Part shown: piece by piece, positions 40,701-52,700 of the stretch
How positions within the stretch are numbered: the stretch's first letter is position 1
Layout: every line of letters starts with the position of its first letter
From: Gari tellinella
Lineage: Eukaryota; Mollusca; Bivalvia; Cardiida; Psammobiidae
Direction of reading: 5' to 3'
Length of the DNA: 64,000 nucleotides
Assembly: GCA_922989275.2 (NCBI GenBank)
Contig: OV277870.1
Location: 59,359,079-59,423,078, forward strand
Made by a program: the position numbers and the translations under genes
The notes under the pieces: model-generated
Database searches by the model: none
Told to the model about the DNA's origin: nothing
The model's input: only the letters and a program-made list of their open reading frames with translations

Positions 40701-43700
40701 TAAACTAATTCTTACCCATTTATATAAACGTTTGACATATATTTACAAATTACTATTTTTAATGCTAAATCTGGTTGCGAGCCTCTTTCATAAATATGCC
40801 TTTTTTCGCCTTTAATCGTTCCTTCACTGAAGAAAATAGTTCCAATTTATATGGTCATGATTATGTACCACAATAAATATTATCTAAATCATAGCAGATG
40901 GTAGCTTAAAGTAGTCTGAAAGTAAAGCAGAATGTTCCTTAAGACACATTCTGCTTTACTTACAGCCTACATTAAGGGGTCATAAATATGCCTTTTTACT
41001 CCTTTATTTAATTCCTCCACTGAAGAAAATAGTTCCATTTATATGTTCATGAATATGTACCACAAGAAATATTTTTTAAATCATAGCAGTTGGTAGTTAA
41101 AGCAGTCTGACAGTAAAGAAGATTGTCCCTATCAGGCATATTCTGCTTTATGTACAACCTGCTTTAAGTGGTCACATATCTTCAATACTAGAAAAAGGCT
41201 ATGGAGAAAAACTTTAAAAGCACACTTTCTAATAAACGCGAATCACCAAATATCTGCCAACAAATAATTTAACCTTGGCCATAACTTTGAAATTATATAA
41301 TGTGATAGAGACTTGTCAGCTCAGTGCAAGTTAGGTCATGTCTGACAAAGGTCAAGGACATTTAGAGGTCATGGTATCATCAGGGGGCATAGTGTATGTT
41401 TCATAAACACATTTTGTCTGTTTAATTTCTTACTGATAGTAATTTCTTTGATCGTGAATATTAGAAACCTTTCATGTATTTATTGTTTATATTTAAAAGG
41501 AGTGACAGGACACGATGGGTGGATGCAGTAACCCCAGTGAAGGTCACAGATGATCATGAAAGGATATATGAGGAATGGGGTAAGTTTAATATCCATAAAA
41601 TATCTCTTTGTAGCAAGAATGTATTTGAAAGTCCACACCCTAGGTTTGTGTACATCTATATAACTCCAGATAAGGGAGTACTCAACAGTCTATTTCTAAG
41701 TTTCGAAAGACAAATGATCACTTAGAGCAGGTTTTTTTTTTCTTTTTGGAACTATCTACAGATAGTCCGTTTATTTACATTAAATAACAATCATAAAAAC
41801 ATAACATATGCAAAGGAAACATATACTAAGCATGTATGTTTATACAAAATCAACATGCATACGTATATACTGCAAGAGATTAAATCTGATTTTTCAATGC
41901 TTTGTTAAACTTTTGTATTATTGGGTATTTCAATTTCTTCTCAAAGTAATATTTTTCTAATGTTAATAAATCAAAGTAAAGAATGTTTATCGTATTCACT
42001 TTATTTGTTCTTCTTTCACTTTTCATGTAACTTTTGTAGATGGAGTACATAATGTTTCCTATGATGATATTTACTTCTTGGTAGGCTTTATAATGTATTT
42101 TGTATCCGACTATGAGTTCATACATGCTAATCTTTTTATTTATGCCTATTTTTGAAAGTAGATTATGTATCTTGATCCAAAATATATTTAAATAAGGACA
42201 AGAGATGAAAAAATGTTCGAAAGTTTCAATTTCATTACAATGCTTGCAGAATGGCGTTTGGATTAGTTTCCAAGTAAAAAGGTTTTCATTAGTTGCAACT
42301 ATTTTATGGATAAGTTTAAATTTAAGCTCTTTTATTCTGTTGTCTATATAAACATTATTCATTGTGTGGTAGACTTCATGCCACTGAACTTTTCGATTCA
42401 TTTTTTCCTCCCAGAATTTGTGTATGTACGGAGTTTCAAATTTTGTTGCAACAAATTTTCTCTTTATATCCTTGTTATTTAATTTAGTGATGTTAAAATT
42501 TTTACCGAAAACTGAGTTTCTGTTAATATTAACTTGTGTTTTAATGGATTGGTCAGATTTCAAAATGGTTTTCCAGGCATTCGGAATTGCTGTTTTTAAT
42601 CTGGTAAATTCCGAAATCCAATTGCTTCTATTTTTTAGTTTGTTTATTAAGCTTTCATTAATTTCGCCATTATTATGTATGACATCATTTATAAATAGAA
42701 TTCCAGAGTCTATCCATGAAGTGAAAAGTAAGCATTTACCTTTGAATTTTATATATTGATTACCCCATAGTACCTGGGTTCTGATATCATACAGTGATTT
42801 TGGCATTAGTTTTGGTCCTGAGTTATTCAGGTTAATAAAGATATTAACAATATCTTTATAGAAAAGTGGTAGGTTATATCTTACAGGTGGGAGTGATTTA
42901 AAGGAGTCAATATTCATTTTTAGTAATAATAGTTTATCTCCGTATTGGTTTAAAAAGAATTTTGGAATAACCTTCCAGTTTGCTTCTTCAACTGAACTAA
43001 GAGTTTTTAGCCATTTAAGTTTTAATGTTTTTGAGTAAATCTCGATGTCTGGTGCCTCAAGTCCACCGTCATCTTTATTTCCTATTAGGGTATTTCTTTT
43101 AATTTTTTCACTTTTATTACTCCACAAAAAGGAGAAACACATAGAATTTGTTTGTTTTAAAACATTATTTGGGATTGGAAGAGTTTGTATTAGAAAGGCA
43201 AGTTTCGGCAGAATCAAAGAATTTATAACAGTAATCTTACCATAAAATGTAAGCTTTCTTTGATTCCAACTATTGATTAATTTTTGACATGCTTCAATTT
43301 TTTCTCGCCAGTTAATCTCACTACAAGCAGTTTTCTCACTTCCAAAGTATACCCCAAGCGCTTTTACTATCGGGCTGAATTTAATATTATTTATTATCAA
43401 TTCAGAATTAGTTTTAAGTTTGCCGATTAAAAGACCTTCCGTTTTATTTCTGTTTAATTTTAACCCTGAATGTTTCCCAAACTCTTCAATTATTTTTAGT
43501 GCAGTAGGAATTTCTTCAGAATTTTTTAGAAATAGCGTTGTATCATCAGCTAACTGTGTTATTTTCAAGTGGTATGTTTTATCATTATTTTTCACTTTAA
43601 TACCTTCAAGATCTTCACATGATTTGATTTTATTTGCCATAATTTCAGCTACAATTATAAAAAGTAAAGCAGACAAGGGACATCCTTGTCTGATTCCGCG

Positions 43701-46700
43701 TGAGATATTAAAAAAGTTTGATATCCATCCGTTGTTTGTAACTGATGAACAAATATTTTTATAGAGAATTTTAGTCCAATTAATAAAATCATTTTTAAAG
43801 CCAAATTTTTTTAATACTTGATGCATAAATTCCCATTCGATGGTATCAAACGCTTTTTTGAAGTCTAGAAATAACATTGCACCTTCTATATTCAAAGATT
43901 CTGTATAATCAATAATATCTTGTATTTGTCTTATATTATAACCTATGTACCTATTTTTTATATAACCTTGTTGGTCTAGACTGATGATTTTTGGCAGTAC
44001 TTTTTGGAGTCTTTCTGCTAGAACTCTAGCTAGGATTTTATAATCAATATTCAATAGAGATATTGGTCTCCAGTTCTCAATCTGTTCTGGATCTCCCTTC
44101 TTATATAGAAGTGAGAGAACAGATTGTTTCTGGGAACGCGATAATTCTCCAGTTTGATGACTTTGTAGAAAAGAGTTAAAAATCATTGTAGATAAATGTG
44201 GCCAAAACTTAATATAGAATTCTACTGTCAGTCCATCTAAACCTGGACTTTTATTTAGTTTCATTTTATTCAATGCATCCTTACATTCAGCTAGTGTTAT
44301 GGGCCCTTCACAGATGTTTGCCTCTTCGCTAGTTAATATAGTTTCTAATTCCGTTCCTTCAATATAATGTTTACTGTCATTTTGTTTACCATTTGATGTG
44401 TAAAGAGTTTCATAGAAATTTGTTTCAGCTTTTAAAATTTCGTCAATATTAGTTATATGCTGCTCGTTTACTAAAAGTGATGTGATTGTTTTTCTGTTTT
44501 GTCTAGATCTTTCTAGACTTAAAAAATATTTTGTATTTTTCTCGCCGTCTTCTAAGAATTTTATACGGGATCTAATTTGTGCTCCAGTGGCTCTTTCATC
44601 ATATATCTGTTTAATGTCAGCCTCTACTTCAGTAACTAGTGCTTCATTTATATTAGTATCGCTCAAAAGAGATTTTAACCGTTTTTCTAAATGTTGTAGT
44701 CTGTTATGCCTTTGTCTTGATTTTTGTTTTGAGTATGTGATGGATGCTTCTTTTATTTCATGCTTACAAATTTCCCACTTCTGAGAATCATTTAAATTTA
44801 AGTCTTTACATTGATATATAATTGCTATTATTAGTTTACAATAATGTTCGTTATCTAAGTGTTGATTGTTAAGCTTCCAATAACCTGGTCCTCGTTTAAA
44901 TGGTTTCTTTACCTTCAGCGATATTGCAAGATGATCAGTTGAATGAATCACTGCAGGTCTGATATCAGTAGATAGTATCAGCGGAATAATATTGGAGTCT
45001 ATTAACCAAAAGTCTATACGACTTTTTTCGCTACCATTTTTTCGTCGCCAAGTGAATTGATTTAAATCATCATGTAAGTATCTCCAAATATCTGTAAGAT
45101 CATTTTTATTTTTCAATTTTGTCAAGGCTTGATTTATCTTTTGTTGCTTCTTTGAGGAGGATACTCTGTCTCTTAAGCTGTTTACGTCATTAAAATCGCC
45201 ACCAATTATTTTTACACCTAATGAATGTTCTTTCAGTATTGAAGAGATATTGTCTAAAAAATTATTTCTTAATTTTATATCATTTGGTGCATAAATATTT
45301 AGAATCGATAAAGTATTATCACCAGTATCTACATTCATAAAGAGGTACCTTCCCTCGTTATCATGTTTTAAATCAGTAACTGTTAAATTTAAATCTTTGT
45401 GAATAAGAAGTGACACACCTCTACTATTTGATGACCCAAACGAATGATAAAGAATCCAATCTATAAAATCATTCGCGACATTATCAATTATATCGTTTGA
45501 AAAATGAGTTTCTTGCAGAAAAGCAATATCTGTTTTCTGTTGTATCAGCCACTGATTTAGTCTCAATCTTTTACTTTTATCTCTTAACCCTTGGGCATTG
45601 AGAGATATAATGTGTAAATTTTTTTCAATCATATTTTATCAAGAACAAAACATAAAATGAATACTCATCTACAGCATAAAGCAGCAAGCAGAGAAATGTA
45701 ATGCAGATTGATAGATCATACATACTTATTTCTGTGACTATAAGTGGAGCTCCAGGTAACTCAACCTTTCTCAAAGTCGAATGATCTGAGTCTACACTAT
45801 TACCAATCCAATACATGTTTAAAATAGATAACACCATGCAATGTCTCGATAGAACTATTTCATAATTATACATACTTTTTGCTTTGTACAACAGCGGGGC
45901 TCCAGGTATTCCGACCTTTCTCAAGGTCAAATTATCTGGGTCCACGCTATTAATTATCCAAAAAATAATTTGAAATAAGCAACGCCTTGTAAAGGTATGC
46001 AACCCCGATCCTATCGTTAAACGTAGTAATTAGTGTGTGTAGCAGTTGAGCTCCAGATGGCCCGACCTTTCTAAAAGTCGAATGATCTGGATCTACACCA
46101 TTAAAAATCAGACAATCATTTACAGTAAGCAACACCATGTAAAGGTGTTCACTATAAATCGTATAGTTATACGTGCTATTTGTTGTGTGTAACAGCAGAG
46201 CACCGGGTAACCCGATCTTTTTCAAGGTCGGGTCATCTGGGTCTACATTGTTAAGAATACACCAATCATTTGCAATAAGCAACACCATGTAAAGATATGC
46301 AGTACCAACCATATTGTTATACGTGCTATTTGTTGTGTGTAACAGTGGAGCTCCAGGCAACTCGACCTTTCTCAAGGTCGAATGATCTGGGTCTACACTG
46401 TTAAGAATCCAACCATTATTTACAATAAGCAACAGGCAAGTAATACAAATTATATGTATATAGTGATACGCACTTATTGATGTGTATAACAGTTGAGCTC
46501 CAGGTAACCCGACCTTTCTCAAGGTCGAATGATCTGGGTCTACACTGTTAAGAATCCACCGATTATTTACAATGAGCAATACCCTGAAAATATTTGCAAT
46601 AATAGTCATATAGTTATACGCATTATTTATTTGCGTTATAATGGAGTTCCGGATGACTCGACCTTTCTCAAGGTCGACTGATCTGGGTCTAGACTGCCGA

Positions 46701-49700
46701 TTATCCAACAGTCATGTATAGCAAGCAAAACCATGTAAAGGTTTGCAATACAAATCATATAATTATCCGTAATCATTTTTGTGTGTAACAGTCGAGTTCC
46801 AGGTGACTCGACCTTTATCAAGGTCGAATGATCTGGGACTACACTGTTATGAATCCACCAATCATGTACAATAAGCAACACAATGTAAAGGTCTGCAATA
46901 CAAACCATATAGTCATACGTAATATGTGTTGTATGTAACAGTGGAGTTCCAGGTGACTTGACCTTTATCAAGGTCAAATGATCTGGGTCTACACTGTTAA
47001 GAATCCAACAATCATATACAATAAGCAGCATCATGTGAATCTAAGCAATACCAAATATAATTATACACACTAAATGTTGTGCGTAACAGCGGAGCTCCAG
47101 GTGACTCGACCTTTATAAGGATCGAATGATCTGGGTCTACACTGCTGAGAATCAACCAATCATATACAATAATCAACACCCGGTAGAAGTTTGCATTACA
47201 AATTATATAGTTATACCTCTTATGTCTTGTGAATAACAGTTGAGCTCCAGGTGACTCGACCTTTATCGAGATCGAATGATCTGGGTCTACACTGTTAAGA
47301 ATCCACCAATCATATACAATGAGTAACACCCTGTTAAGGTCTGCAATACACATCAAATATTTATACGTCTTATGCTTTGTATGTAACAGTGGAGCTCCAG
47401 GTGACTCGACCTTTCTCAAGGTCAAATGATCTGGGTCTACACTGCTGAGGATCCAACAATCATATACAATAAGCAACACAATGTAAAGGTTTGCAATACA
47501 AATCATACAATTATACGCCCTGAAAGTTGTGTGTAACAGAGGAGCTCCAGGTGACTCGACATTTCTCAAGGTCAAATGATCTGGGTCTACACTGTTAAGA
47601 ATCCACCAATCATATACAATAATCAACTCCATGTAAAGGTTTGCAATACAAATCAAATAGATATACGCATTTTTGTTTTGTGTAACAGGGGAGCTCCAGG
47701 TGATGCGACCTTTGTTAAGGTCGAATGATCTGGGTCTACACTGTTAAGAATCCACCAATCGTATACAACAAGCAACACCATGTATAGGTCATATAGCAAT
47801 TAGTCTTATGCGTTGTGTGTAACAGTGGAGCTCCAGATGACTCAACCTTTCTCAAGGTAGAATGATCTGGGTCTACACTGCTGAGGATACAACAATTATT
47901 TACAATAAGCGACACCAAATAAAAGTTTGCAATACAAGTCATATAGATATACGCACTTAATGTTGTGTGTAACAGAGGAGCTCCAGGTTACTCAACCTTT
48001 TTCAAGGTCGAATGATCTGGGTCTACACTGTTAAGAATCCACCAATCATATACAATATGCAACACCAAGTAAAGGTCTGCAAAACAAAACATATAGTCAT
48101 ATGTCTTTTTTGTTGTATGTAACAGTGGAGCTCCAGGTGACTCGACCTTTCTCAGGGTCGAATGATCTGGGTCTACACTGTCAAGAATCCAACAATCATA
48201 TACAAAAAGCCACACAATGTATAGGTCTGCAATACAAGTCATATAGTTATACGTCTTGTGTGTTGTATGTAACAGTGGAGGTCCAGGTGACTCAACCTTT
48301 GTCAAGGTCGAATGATCTGGGACTACACTGCTGAAAATCGAGCAATCAATAGGTAACACCATGTATAGGTCTGCAATACAAATCATATAGTTATACACAC
48401 TTAATGTTGTGGGTAACAGAGGAGCTCCGGGTTACTCGACCTTTTCTCAAGGTCAAATGATCCGGGTCTACACTGTTAAGAATCCACCAATCATATATAA
48501 TAAGCAACACCATGTAAAGGTTTGCAATACAAATCATATAGTTATACGTCTTATGCGTGTGTGTAACAGTGGAGCTCCAGATGACCCAACCTTTCTCAAG
48601 GTCGAATGATCTGGGTCTACACTGTTAAGAATCCACCAATCATATATAATAAGCAACACCATGTAAAGGTTTGTAATACAAATCATATAGTTATACATCT
48701 TATGCGTTGTGTGTAACAGTGGAGCTCCAGATGACCCAACCTTTCTCAAGGTCAAATGATCCGGGTCTACACTGTTAAGAATCCACCAATCATATATAAT
48801 AAGCAACACCATGTAAAGGTTTGCAATACAAATCATATAGTTATACGTCTTATGCGTGTGTGTAACAGTGGAGCTCCAGATGACCCAACCTTTCTCAAGG
48901 TCGAATGATCTGGGTCTACACTGTTAAGAATCCACCAATCATATATAATAAGCAACACCATGTAAAGGTTTGTAATACAAATCATATAGTTATACATCTT
49001 ATGCGTTGTGTGTAACAGTGGAGCTCCAGATGACCCAACCTTTCTCAAGGTCGAATGATCTGGGTCTACACTGTTAAGAATCCACCAATCATATATAATA
49101 AGCAACACCATGTAAATGTTTGCAATACAAATCATATAGTTTTACGTCTTATGCGTGTGTGTAAAAGTGGAGCTCCAGATGACCCAACCTTTCTCAAGGT
49201 CGAATGATCTTGGTCTACACTGTTAAGAATCCACCAATCATATATAATAAGCAACACCATGTAAATGTTTGCAATACAAATCATATAGTTATACGTCTTA
49301 TGCGTGTGTGTAACAGTGGAGCTCCAGATGACCCAACCTTTCTCAAGGTCGAATGATCTGGGTCTACACTGTTAAGAATCCACCAATCATATATAATAAG
49401 CAACACCATGTAAAGGTTTGTAATACAAATCATATAGTTATACATCTTATGCGTTGTGTGTAACAGTGGAGCTCCAGATGACCTAACCTTTCTCAAGGTC
49501 GAATGATCTGGGTCTACACTGTTAAGAATCCACCAATCATATATAATAAGCAACACCATGTAAATGTTTGCAATACAAATCATATAGTTATCCGTCTTAT
49601 GCGTGTGTGTAACAGTGGAGCTCCAGATGACCCAACCTTTCTCAAGGTCGAATGATCTGGGTCTACACTGTTAAGAATCCACCAATCATATATAATAAGC

Positions 49701-52700
49701 AACAACATGTAAAGGTTGCAATACAAATCATATAGTTATACGTCTTATGCGTTGTATGTAACAGTGGAGCTCCAGATGACCCAACCTTTCTCAAGGTCGA
49801 ATGATCTGGGACTACACTGCTGAGGATACAACAATCATTTACAATAAGCAACACCATAAAAGGGTCCGCAGTATTACTCATATAGTTTAACGTACTACGC
49901 GCTATGTATAACAGTTGAGCTCCAGGTAACCCGACCCTTCTCAAGGTCGAATGATCTGGGTCTAAACTGTTAAGGATCCACCAATCATATACAATATGCA
50001 ACACCAAGTAAAGGTCTGCAAAACAAATCATATAGTTATACGTCTTTTTTGTTGTATGTAACAGTGGAACTCCAGGTAACCCGACCTTTCTCAGGGTCGA
50101 ATGATCTGGGTCTACACTGTCAAGAATCCAACAATCATATACAATAAGCAACACTATGTAAAGCTCTACAATACAAACCATATAGTTATACGTACTATGT
50201 TTTTTATATAACAGTTGAGCTCCAGGTGACTCGACCTTTCTTAAGGTCAAATAATCTGGGTCTATACTGTTGAGGATCTTACAATTATTTACAATGAGCA
50301 ACACCATGTAGAGTTTGAAAACAATCATATAGTTATTCGCACTTAATGTTGTGTGCAACAGAGGAGCTCCAGGTGGCTCGACCTTTCTGAAGGTCGAATG
50401 ATCTGGGTCTACACTGTTACAAGTCCACCAATCATTTACAATAAGCAACACCCAGTAGAGATTTGCAATACAAATCATACAGTTATACATATCAAATGTT
50501 GTGTATAACAATTGAGCTCCAGGTAACCAAATCTTTCTAGAGGTCGAATGATCTGGGTCTAAACTGCTTAGAATCAAACCATCATTTACAGTAAGCCACA
50601 CCATATAAAGGCTTGCAATACCAATCAGATATTTGTGCGTATTAATTGCTGTGTGTAACAGTGGAGCTCCAGGTAACCTGACCATTTTCAAGGTCAAGCG
50701 ATCTGGGTCTACGCTGTTAAGCAGAGACTTTTCAAAGAAAACAGACAATCTGTAATGTAAATCCATTTTTTTTAACCAAACGTGTAAGTAATGTAATTAT
50801 ACATATGAATTGATGTGTGTAACAGTGGAGCTCCAGGCAATCCGACCCTTCTCAAAGTCGAATGATCTGGATCTACACCGTTTAGTATCGCGTTATTATA
50901 TTTAAGATACAATATAATGTAAAGGCATGAAATACAGGCCACATAAATGTCTCGTCTATTGTTCATTCTTATGTGTAGTATATTACTCTTATGGTAAGTG
51001 AAGTATTCTGCTCGTCGCAAATAGTTCACGATATAAGCGTGCTATTCCCTAGCATACCGCTTTTGCATGTGATTACACATGTGCATAAAACCTGAATCGT
51101 TTCAAAAATCGAAGTCCGTGTATCAAGTCCGAAGTTCATGTTTTTAATGTTAGTTTTGAAAAACAAATGGGGGGATCAGCCTTCACTGTGTTTCTCCGAG
51201 TCTGAGTCTGACTCTAAATCAGACTCAGACTCACTTGAGTCTACTCTGCCCTTCTTTGAACGTTCATTCAGCGTTTCTGCTGGAGTAGGTGGGGATCGTT
51301 CCTTGACGCTTACATTCTTCTGTCTATCCTTGTTAGGAGTTTCATTGATGGAACCCATTTTCTGGATGAAACTATCAAGTACACCCTGCCCGGCGTTAGC
51401 TTTCTTCTTCTTGTCTGATCTTTTGCCCTTTGCAAAGCCCTGTTTTGTGTCAGAGCTAGTTTTTCCCGTGGTCACTTCTTGTACTGTTGGGGTTCTCTGC
51501 GGGGTATCTGAATCACCCTTACCCGACACGTAGCACTCTCCTCTTTTATGACCCGTTTTTTGGCATGCCAGGCATTTCCAATCATTTGTGCAATCTGCTT
51601 TTCTGTGGCCGTCTTCGAGGCACTTTGTGCATTTAACAGTCTGTCTGGGGCCTTGATTCTGACCATTATGGATGACTCGGCCAATAAAATGTGCAAATGA
51701 CATCGTAGGGGGGAGGGGTTCTTTTAGTGTTAAAGTTTTTACAATCACTAACCTGTCTCCTGTTTGACAGTTTGTCAATTTGCCTTTGATCCGAAGTCTT
51801 TCCCTTGAAATCGAGATGACGTCTAACTCTCTTTTGATAAAGGTGTGTTTTATAACACTGTCGTCAACTGATAATGGAATATTCTTCACCCGAACTCTAG
51901 TTGTTCCTTCACCGTCCGGTCTAAGGGGGTTTGTGTGCAAAAGATGTATGGCTCTTCCCCTTAAGGTTACCCCTTGTGTTAAAAGCGCAACTTTGTCATC
52001 TAGAGACTCAACATATATCCGCCACATACCTCTCACCCTCTGTAGCCCGGTTATATGCGTAGCTTCAATGCTCCTACTAATACTCTCGTACAGTTCCTCA
52101 TGTTTCAACCATTCCTCTCGTGATGGAATACGCTCACCAAACAGTGCCTTTTCCGACATGAACAGAATTGGCGCGCCGCCGCCATTTTGGTATTTCTGTG
52201 TAATGTCCACCTGCTCACTTGATTTGCGCGACGAGTTCTCCTCTGTCCCGCTCATTTTGTGGTAGTTGACTATATCAACAAGTTTCAAAAACACTTAGTT
52301 TCCTCACTGTACACTTTATAGTCCTCTATTTTCCTCAAATTACGGAAAAAACATATATTTTTTCAAACTTAGAGCAGGTTGAAATTGAAATCTTGCTCAG
52401 AGTCATGAAATATTCATCAATATATATAGTAAAGGGTTCAAAATACATGTAAATCAAGTTTTTGCTTATTTCGTTAAAATAAGAATCTGCGTTACTTTCA
52501 GCCTGCTTTAAGCTAAGATCCCCCTACAATACAGAAAATATTTCTTATGATACAAATTCATGACTGAATAAATTGGGACATATTTTTCTCCAGTTGAGGA
52601 ATAAATTTCAGACATAAAATGTGTATCAATATAGTAAAGACAACTAAATAGGTTGTTTCCAAGTTCATTTGAAGTTGCTATATCTTCGAAAATTACAGGT

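Larger units (their letters stand above)
40183..40980 (+). mobile_element. MITE A remnants split by element R
   Basis: TTTATTCTTCCACTTAAGAA to GGTAGCTTAA at the left of R; a second A copy (CATAAATATGCCTTTTTTCG, hairpin about 40900-40975) to the right. Confidence 0.65.
41734..52366 (-). mobile_element. Full-length L1/Tx1-like non-LTR retrotransposon with internal satellite array
   Basis: On the minus strand the order is short 5' leader, ORF1 (52294-51176), a ~5.2-kb tandem array, ORF2 (45632-41880), a ~146-base 3' end and an A-rich tail (T-rich at 41734-41745 on the plus strand). It is bracketed by the 14-base direct repeat ACTTAGAGCAGGTT at 41720-41733 and 52367-52380. The flanks rejoin into a MITE A-like hairpin arm, so the empty site was inside a MITE. 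Both ORFs are open, so the copy is young. It lies antisense in intron 15 of the RhoGEF gene. Without the array it would be about 5.4 kb. Confidence 0.92.

Noticed and set aside
42418..44784. Several plus-strand frames of 66-114 codons
   Set aside because: All are antisense to the reverse transcriptase ORF2.
45660..50960. Evenly spaced repeats resembling an array of spacers or a repeat-protein gene
   Set aside because: Units are continuous satellite monomers. Frames are broken by indels and have no recognisable domain, so they are not called as genes.
51138..51533. Plus-strand open frame of 131 codons opposite ORF1
   Set aside because: It is the antisense shadow of the Ser/Glu-rich ORF1 C-terminus with no domain.
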